Source: a virus. Taken from it: a stretch of 27,694 nucleotides of DNA. Shown one piece after another: positions 23,280 through 27,694 of this stretch. Position 1 is the first letter of the stretch, and each line of letters opens with the position of its first letter. The notes below the pieces were generated by a model. That model was given only the letters and a program-made list of their open reading frames with translations, was not told the DNA's origin and made no database searches. The translations under genes and the position numbers were made by a program. The stretch lies in IMG/VR virus record IMGVR_UViG_3300021165_002197, positions 1 to 27,694 of that record. One strand, written 5' to 3'.

Positions 23280-23310
23280 GAGAGCATCTGCCAAATAGGC
23301 AAATGCTCTT
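23280..23310 (-). terminator. Terminator after the sheath-tube unit
   Basis: Minus-strand GAGCATTTGCC pairs with GGCAGATGCTC over a 5-base loop (11 bp, one G-U wobble, extendable by an A-U and a G-U pair), followed by TCTTTCTG. It lies 21 bases beyond the tail tube stop, where many phages separate highly expressed sheath/tube mRNA from downstream genes. Confidence 0.75.
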
Positions 23311-23331
23311 CTTAAGAATATAGAATAAGGA

Positions 23332-23820
23332 TCAGAAATTGAGGACGCAATAATCCATAGCAATTGTTATAGATATACTAATTGCTGTATCGCCTGATGA
23401 CCAATCATAATCTCCAAAAGTTGCTGATTTACAATAAGCACCTTTAATAATCCACTCACTTACTACATCACCAACTGGTCCTAAAATATTTAATGTAAGA
23501 TCTTTTTTATAAAAATCAGAATAACCATCACGGCCTGTTACTGATTCATGTGCCAAACGAGCCCATTCCATTACAGATTGTGCACCACTTGGAGTGATTG
23601 GGTCATATAATTCTAAAGTCATGTCATTCCACTTTACTTTACCTTTTACTTTACGGTAAACATTAATGTGGTCTAATATGATTTCACTAGCATCAAATCC
23701 AGGAGCAGCGGCTTTCTTAATTAGGTAAGCTGGGATACCATCTATATACATGATAAAGCGATTTGATACTTTAGGTTCAAAAGCAGTAAACATGATTTCA
23801 TTTGGGGATAATACAGGCAT
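23332..23820 (-). CDS. 19: Tail tube protein (T4 gp19-like)
   Basis: A 162-residue protein of the contractile-tail tube family. Typical parts: SNRFIMYIDGIPAYLIKKAAAP, a FDASEIILDHINVYRKVKGKVKW beta stretch, MTLELYDPITPSGAQSVMEWAR, GRDGYSDFYKKDLTLNILGPVGDVVSEWIIKGAY and SWSS-like SSGDTAISISITIAMDYC at the end. It is nearly the length of T4 gp19 (163). Hexameric rings of it form the inner tube through which DNA and the tape measure pass. It follows the sheath gene, as usual, and is followed by a strong terminator. Confidence 0.92.
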   Translation of the reverse strand: MPVLSPNEIMFTAFEPKVSNRFIMYIDGIPAYLIKKAAAPGFDASEIILDHINVYRKVKGKVKWNDMTLELYDPITPSGAQSVMEWARLAHESVTGRDGYSDFYKKDLTLNILGPVGDVVSEWIIKGAYCKSATFGDYDWSSGDTAISISITIAMDYCVLNF

Positions 23821-23843
23821 TTTATATTGTGTTTTATATATTA

Positions 23844-23852
23844 ATAAATATT
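23844..23852 (-). promoter_or_regulatory. AATATTTAT motif before the tail tube gene
   Basis: AATATTTAT on the minus strand, 24 bases before the tube ATG, in the gap after the sheath stop. Confidence 0.35.
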
Positions 23853-23867
23853 AGGAGCTATAATTCC

Positions 23868-26042
23868 TTATGCAGGAAATTCAGCGCCAGTTGGTGTTAA
23901 GTTAAAGTTTAATATAATAAATTCAGCAGTCTTAGTTGGTTGGATATAAATCTGACCTACTAATTGGTTTCTATCTATTACATCAGGTGTGTTATTAGAA
24001 TCATCCATTACTACCTTATAAGCATATAATCCTTGACGTTGTGTTACTGATTCAAGATATGGATTAACTTGGCTTAAGAATCTATTACGAGTTACAGTTG
24101 TGTTTTGTTCGAATACTAAATTACGAGCAATACCTCCAATAAAATCTTTTAATGCAATCAATAAACGACGAACGTTTACGCGATCTAAAGATGTTGGTTT
24201 GCGTTGTAGTGTTTTCTGACCCCATACACATACTCCAGTTCCTGGGAATGTGGCTAATGGGTTAACATTACCTGTATATAAATTATCTCTATCTGTTTGT
24301 GATAAACGACGTTCTGCCATTAATACTGAAGGAATACCACCACGATTTAGACCTGCTGGAGCGAACCATTCAGCACCTACTTGATCGTTAAATGCTAATA
24401 CACCACCTATTACAGTTGATGGAGGGCACCATACTGGTCTGCCTGTATTGTTACTAAATAATTTAATCCATGGGAAATAAGTAGCACCATAATTACTTGA
24501 TTGGCCAGCTGCGTTTGTAGTTGCAGCTGTTATTGAAGTTCCATATATTCCGGCATCTAAAATTGCAATTGCATCACCACGATTTTCACAAACAGCAATC
24601 ATATCATCTGCTGCTGTTGTATCTAAACCAAGACCTGGTGCTAATAATACATTATAGCGATATTCATCTTTATTTGTTAGTAACGTGAAAGCATTAATAT
24701 AATCGGCTACTCCAAATCCTTGAATGTTACCTGTAGGGCCAGTTGAATAATTAGCACCTGTACCAATATTTTCATTCATTTGTTTAGTAGCTGTTGTATC
24801 TGCTACACCACCATCAAATGAACCACCATATGAACCACTACCTATTTGAGGTAATGTAGTAGCATAAGAGCCAGTTTTAAAATTACCATTATTATCTATT
24901 GAATCTACGTTTGGTGTAGTAACTGAAGCAACACGTACATATTGTGATGCGTTTGCAAATTCACCTGTAAAATTTACATAGCCATTAGTTAAATCAGCTA
25001 CTGGTTTTACATCACCAATGATGCGAGAAATATAGTTAGGTAATTGTGGGTCTAAACTTACGTTTGCCCATGTTTCTAAAATATTCTTTTGAGATTGAGT
25101 ATCATCACCACGACGAACTACAATTGTAAATGTACCACCGTTGCTACCTGTATTTACGTTAGTTACTTCCCAACGTACATTGTATTGAGAGCCACTAGCT
25201 AAAGCACCAGCATTCATACTTGATGTATTATTCATTTGATTACCCCAAGCTAATGTTTCGAGTGTAAATGATGAATTTACAGTACCATTAGAGCCATTTG
25301 CAAATAATTGTACTGTACCTCCTGGGTCAGTTACATAATCTAAAGATCTACTAACAAACCAATTAGCGTTAGGAGATTCATTTAAATTAGAAGGTACAAG
25401 AGCCTTAATGGTTAAAATATCACTAGTGGTATTATAAGAAGATGTAAAGTAATTATTAAATAAACTACCACTATTATTAATAGCTCCTGTAATAGAGTTA
25501 CCAAAAGTATCTATTGATGGACTTGCACCAACTCCAATATAGATATAATCATTCCATGCATAATAATTACCAGGAGCTAACCAATCAGCTATTTGTAAGT
25601 AATAATTATTTACTCCTGGAATGCCTAATTGCATTACTTTATTTATAGTACTACCTGTATCACTTCCTACTAATTGAAAAGAAGCAGAAGATAAATTTCC
25701 AGAGGTACTACTAACAGAACTATTTACACTAGCTGAAGCATAAGTACTAATATTTGTACTACCACTAATAATTCTTGTTACTAATAATGATTGACCACCA
25801 TTATTAAAATATTCACGAGCTGCTTGTGAAGTAAAATATTCATAGTAGTAGTTACCACTTTTAAATACATCACCAAAAAGCGACAAATATTGTGAATATG
25901 TATTTACATACGTTGGTACAAAGGGACGACCACCTACTGTAGGACCTACAATAGCGGCGCCTAGAGCTGCTGGAGCTGTGGTATATATACTTTGATCTGA
26001 TTCGATCTGAAATACGCCGGGACTTAAAATTACTTCTGCCAT
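23868..26042 (-). CDS. 18: Contractile tail sheath protein (T4 gp18-like)
   Basis: A 724-residue sheath protein. The N-terminus (MAEVILSPGVFQIESDQS) and the GAAIVGPTVGGRPFVPTYVNT segment, with YFNNGGQSLLVTRI, are standard for sheath subunits. The conserved C-terminal domain includes YFPWIKLFSNNTGRPVWCPP, VIGGVLAFNDQVGAEWFAPAG, NLVFEQNTTVTRNRFLSQVNPYL and IYIQPTKTAEFIILNFNL, which forms the interlocking arms. The middle (about 90-440) is a Ser/Thr/Asn-rich insertion, likely the exposed variable domain. Size is near T4 gp18 (659). A TATCTTTG box, an AATATTTAT motif and a 13-base dyad lie in the 93-base leader, in keeping with strong late expression. Confidence 0.95.
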   Translation of the reverse strand: MAEVILSPGVFQIESDQSIYTTAPAALGAAIVGPTVGGRPFVPTYVNTYSQYLSLFGDVFKSGNYYYEYFTSQAAREYFNNGGQSLLVTRIISGSTNISTYASASVNSSVSSTSGNLSSASFQLVGSDTGSTINKVMQLGIPGVNNYYLQIADWLAPGNYYAWNDYIYIGVGASPSIDTFGNSITGAINNSGSLFNNYFTSSYNTTSDILTIKALVPSNLNESPNANWFVSRSLDYVTDPGGTVQLFANGSNGTVNSSFTLETLAWGNQMNNTSSMNAGALASGSQYNVRWEVTNVNTGSNGGTFTIVVRRGDDTQSQKNILETWANVSLDPQLPNYISRIIGDVKPVADLTNGYVNFTGEFANASQYVRVASVTTPNVDSIDNNGNFKTGSYATTLPQIGSGSYGGSFDGGVADTTATKQMNENIGTGANYSTGPTGNIQGFGVADYINAFTLLTNKDEYRYNVLLAPGLGLDTTAADDMIAVCENRGDAIAILDAGIYGTSITAATTNAAGQSSNYGATYFPWIKLFSNNTGRPVWCPPSTVIGGVLAFNDQVGAEWFAPAGLNRGGIPSVLMAERRLSQTDRDNLYTGNVNPLATFPGTGVCVWGQKTLQRKPTSLDRVNVRRLLIALKDFIGGIARNLVFEQNTTVTRNRFLSQVNPYLESVTQRQGLYAYKVVMDDSNNTPDVIDRNQLVGQIYIQPTKTAEFIILNFNLTPTGAEFPA

Positions 26043-26069
26043 TTTATTTAAGATTGTTTAATTTAATAT

Positions 26070-26104
26070 TAGATATTATCTAGTAATAAATATTTACAAA
26101 GATA
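26070..26104 (-). promoter_or_regulatory. Sheath leader: dyad, AATATTTAT and TATCTTTG boxes
   Basis: On the minus strand, in order: TATCTTTG (26104-26097), a perfect match to the Bacteroidota -7 consensus TAnnTTTG; AATATTTAT (26094-26086); and the 13-base palindrome TAGATA-A-TATCTA (26082-26070). The sheath ATG is at 26042. Either box may be the -7 element; no convincing TTG is seen 19-21 bases further upstream. Confidence 0.4.
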
Positions 26105-26135
26105 TGTAAACGACAGAAATATTTAAAAAAATAAT

Positions 26136-26426
26136 CTAATCTTGTGGAGCCTGTGGGAATGGTGTAATGTCTCCAGTTTCGATATCTATATTACCTATAC
26201 CATATTTTCCTTGTAGAGTACTTACTACTTCTTTTTCACGATCACTTAATTTCTTAATATCTTCTAAAACATTAGATTTTTCGGTTTCGATTAAAACTTT
26301 AGTTGCAAGTAGATTTTGTAGCTGTGCTTCAACACTACCTAGTTCAAATACGAACTTGTTAAATTGTTGTTGCATGTCTTTAATAGATTGTAACTCTTCT
26401 GTTGTAAGTTTTTTAACTTCTGACAT
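26136..26426 (-). CDS. Small coiled-coil protein (96 aa)
   Basis: A 96-residue protein with a long helical, heptad-patterned body: MSEVKKLTTEELQSIKDMQQ, FVFELGSVEAQLQNLL, then LIETEKSNVLEDIKKLSDREKEVVSTL, ending with KYGIGNIDIETGDITPFP. Proteins of this design (coiled coil followed by K-Y-G-x-G-x-I-x-x-x-T-G) are frequent in marine and Bacteroidota phages upstream of tail genes; their function is not established. No membrane segment. Its position just before the sheath gene suggests a virion or assembly role. Confidence 0.75.
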   Translation of the reverse strand: MSEVKKLTTEELQSIKDMQQQFNKFVFELGSVEAQLQNLLATKVLIETEKSNVLEDIKKLSDREKEVVSTLQGKYGIGNIDIETGDITPFPQAPQD

Positions 26427-26453
26427 AATTTTTATTTTGTTTTATTTTGTTTT

Positions 26454-26687
26454 TTATTGTTTCCAGCGTTTATCTGGGCACGCTTGTTCGCCTGGTAAAG
26501 GGCTAAAGATCTTTTTACTCAATGGACACCCACACTTACCACAGGTAAATGTGTTCATTGTTTCTATATAGTTTCTATGTGGGCATTGATCACATATTGC
26601 AGCGCGATATTCTGCTATCGCTTGCTGTTCAGGAGTTGGATTAGCTGCATTAATCCATGCTTTAGCTATTTCAACAATCTTAAGCAT
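26454..26687 (-). CDS. Small zinc-ribbon protein (77 aa)
   Basis: A 77-residue protein from ATG 26687. The longer ORF upstream of this Met overlaps the preceding gene heavily and reads as low-complexity LLKKL, so the inner start is preferred; it overlaps the preceding stop by 8 bases (ATGCTTAA). The sequence MLKIVEIAKAWINAANP leads into CDQCPHR, FTCGKCGCPLSKKIF and a final CPDKRW, giving two CxxC pairs plus extra cysteines for one or two zinc ions. Such proteins are common in phages of Bacteroidota; their role is not known. It could bind nucleic acid or stabilise a virion protein. Confidence 0.78.
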   Translation of the reverse strand: MLKIVEIAKAWINAANPTPEQQAIAEYRAAICDQCPHRNYIETMNTFTCGKCGCPLSKKIFSPLPGEQACPDKRWKQ

Positions 26688-26910
26688 TTTTTGCTTTTTT
26701 AGGAGCTTTAGATGCGTTAGATACTTTAGGTTTAGCAGTAGTTTTTTTAATTGGTTTTGCTTCAACTATTGGACTAAATGAACCTGTTTCATAACCAATT
26801 AGTTCTTCTTCTTTAGTTTCAAATTTAGAGGCAGTTGGTTTTTTTGTAGTTTTAGTAGCCCAAAGAATAACACCAGCTACAACGGCAATGGCAATAATAG
26901 TTGCTAACAT
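26680..26910 (-). CDS. Small membrane-anchored, lysine-rich protein (76 aa)
   Basis: A 76-residue protein with an N-terminal transmembrane helix (MLATIIAIAVVAGVILWATK, about 2-18), a short acidic region (FETKEEELIGYETGSF) and a Lys/Ala/Pro-rich tail (KKTTAKPKVSNASKAPKKAK). The tail is basic enough to bind nucleic acid or surface charge. The topology would place the tail in the cytoplasm if inserted as an N-out anchor. No known family. A TATATTTAT motif lies 25 bases upstream with a TTTG 20 bases before it. The stop overlaps the next gene's start region. Confidence 0.7.
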   Translation of the reverse strand: MLATIIAIAVVAGVILWATKTTKKPTASKFETKEEELIGYETGSFSPIVEAKPIKKTTAKPKVSNASKAPKKAKNA

Positions 26911-26934
26911 AATTTTTGTTTTTGTTTTATATAT

Positions 26935-26967
26935 ATAAATATACGATATTTTTAGAAAACAACCAAA
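26935..26967 (-). promoter_or_regulatory. Probable Bacteroidota-type promoter before the 76-residue gene
   Basis: TTTG, 20 bases, then TATATTTA on the minus strand: close to the Bacteroidota TTTG/TAnnTTTG promoter with one change in the last base. It includes the TATATTTAT motif at 26935-26943 and lies 25 bases before the start. It is in the longest gene-free gap of the window (26911-27053), which shows nothing else clear. Confidence 0.45.
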
Positions 26968-27053
26968 TTTATTTTAATTGTTTTAGTGTTTATTCTATGT
27001 GAAATAAAGTACTTATGTTAACTATATATTTTTACCATAGGTACATCTACCAT

Positions 27054-27494
27054 CTAACATAAAACATAACTATCACCTTTACCACCACTAAGTACATAAA
27101 CCTTAATTGCTATGTTTTTATTTACATTACCTGAGTTAAAACTAAATTCTGTTCCTTCACATGTATCATAATCAAAACAATAATTACCCTCATTTGCAGG
27201 GCATGTATCTGTATCATCAGCAGCATTGAATTGAATAAATGTAGCAGTACATTCTTTTACAGTTACATATACTGTAGTATTTGATAATACTGTTATTGTA
27301 CCATATTCTGCACATGGAGTACTATTAGGACAACTTGAAGAAATTGCCGATGTAAAATCACTATATCCACTACAAAGAGTTGTGCTATAATAAACATTAT
27401 AACCATTCAATCCTGCAGATCCTTGGCTACTATAAAGAGTAATATCAACCAAATTATTTTGTTTTGCTACAACTCCTTGTCTTGCTGCTATCAT
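27054..27494 (-). CDS. Cysteine-rich virion-type protein (146 aa), unknown
   Basis: A 146-residue protein with eight cysteines spread over a Ser/Thr/Asn/Tyr-rich beta-type sequence: TTLCSGYSDF, SSCPNSTPC, VTVKECTA, DTCPANEGNYCFDYDTCEG and a terminal Cys. There is no signal peptide; the start MIAARQGVVAKQNNLV is mildly basic. An even number of cysteines suggests disulfides or metal binding in an exposed virion protein such as a fibre, head decoration or adhesin. It starts 4 bases after the stop of the partial structural gene to the right, and both are probably on one transcript. No family recognised. Confidence 0.65.
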   Translation of the reverse strand: MIAARQGVVAKQNNLVDITLYSSQGSAGLNGYNVYYSTTLCSGYSDFTSAISSSCPNSTPCAEYGTITVLSNTTVYVTVKECTATFIQFNAADDTDTCPANEGNYCFDYDTCEGTEFSFNSGNVNKNIAIKVYVLSGGKGDSYVLC

Positions 27495-27498
27495 ATTA

Positions 27499-27694
27499 TT
27501 ATGTTAAATTTCCATATAAATACCACTCATTTGTATCTACCTTCACCAAGGAAGCAGCTCCATATTGTGTTGAAATTGTATTTAAACTACCTGCACTATT
27601 AACTGTAACTGATCCTGCAAATCCAGAATCACCTAATATTTGCACAAGCTCAAAGTCGGGGTCTTGACCCGAGCCCAAGTAGCGAGGGTGGTCG
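27499..27694 (-). CDS. C-terminal end of a structural protein, truncated by right edge
   Basis: The last 65 codons of a gene that begins beyond the window. The translated end, ILGDSGFAGSVTVNSAGSL followed by NTISTQYGAASLVKVDTNEW and YLYGNLT, is a beta-strand pattern with Gly/Ser/Asn turns, seen at the C-terminus of phage fibre, neck or decoration proteins. The stop lies 4 bases before the cysteine-rich gene. The first 20 or so visible codons are much richer in G and C than the rest of the window, but stay in frame. Function beyond 'structural' is not assignable. Confidence 0.6.
   Translation of the reverse strand, partial: DHPRYLGSGQDPDFELVQILGDSGFAGSVTVNSAGSLNTISTQYGAASLVKVDTNEWYLYGNLT

Noticed and set aside
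23172-23363. Minus-strand ORF of 63 residues between tube and gp26-type genes
   Set aside because: Overlaps both real genes in another frame and would contain the terminator hairpin.
26167-26571. Plus-strand ORF of 134 residues
   Set aside because: Antisense to the coiled-coil and zinc-ribbon genes; Ser/Cys-rich sequence typical of reading the reverse of Glu/Lys-rich codons.
26454-26765. Longer 103-residue version of the zinc-ribbon protein
   Set aside because: The first 26 residues are low-complexity Leu/Lys and overlap the upstream gene by 86 bases; the inner Met with the ATGCTTAA overlap is better.
20101-26943. TATAAATA-type T4 late promoters on the plus strand
   Set aside because: They are the reverse complement of the ATATTTAT element and would point away from all genes; the minus-strand reading fits the gene layout.
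27001-27060. Possible hairpin GGTA-GATG-TACC after the cysteine-rich gene
   Set aside because: Only 4 bp and no U-run; not enough for a terminator.
1-27694. tRNA genes, CRISPR arrays, insertion sequences, integrase or attachment sites
   Set aside because: Scanned by eye on both strands; no cloverleaf with CCA-type ends, no regularly spaced repeats and no transposase or integrase motifs were found.

Overview
The window is a continuous piece of a large, AT-rich, contractile-tailed phage (a myovirus with T4-like replication and tail modules). Every gene I accept lies on the minus strand, so transcription runs from right to left. Genes are tightly packed, with many TAATG or ATGA stop/start overlaps, and no gene-free stretch exceeds about 145 bases. 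Leaders are A/T-rich without Shine-Dalgarno sequences, and a recurring [T/A]ATATTTAT element resembles the Bacteroidota -7 box. I therefore infer a Bacteroidota-type host, probably aquatic; the sequence cannot prove this. No tRNA, CRISPR, IS element or integrase is seen.

Right part (27694 to about 13556), virion genes: the end of a structural gene, a cysteine-rich protein, two small proteins (membrane-anchored and zinc-ribbon), a coiled-coil protein, tail sheath, tail tube, a T4 gp26-type tail assembly/baseplate protein, its probable frameshifted extension, tape measure, a small protein, a large baseplate/tail protein, a LysM/gp53-like protein, a hub protein ending in a lambda-R-like (GH104) cell-wall-cleaving domain, and a small accessory protein. 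Hairpin terminators follow the tube gene and the frameshift extension, and each is followed by a copy of the late-promoter-like motif.

Middle part (13514 to about 4204), replication and nucleotide genes: a compact divergent family-A-type DNA polymerase, three small proteins (two sharing a near-identical 20-residue leader), gp32-like ssDNA-binding protein, UvsX recombinase, RNase H/FEN nuclease, gp41-like helicase, thioredoxin, B12-dependent class II ribonucleotide reductase, and a DUF5522-like small protein with no ordinary start codon.

Left part (about 4207 to 1), 7-deazaguanine genes: QueD, a DpdA-like transglycosylase, two unknown small proteins, a QueC lacking its zinc cysteines, an HTH protein with its own terminator, two tiny ORFs and a QueE truncated by the window edge. 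QueD and QueE would make CDG, QueC would process it, and DpdA would swap it for guanine in phage DNA, presumably to block restriction. Non-canonical residues in QueD, QueE and especially QueC suggest that the final base may not be standard preQ0. The most notable observations are this cluster, the candidate +1 frameshift before the tape measure, the shared capsid-targeting-like leader, and the late-promoter-like motif.
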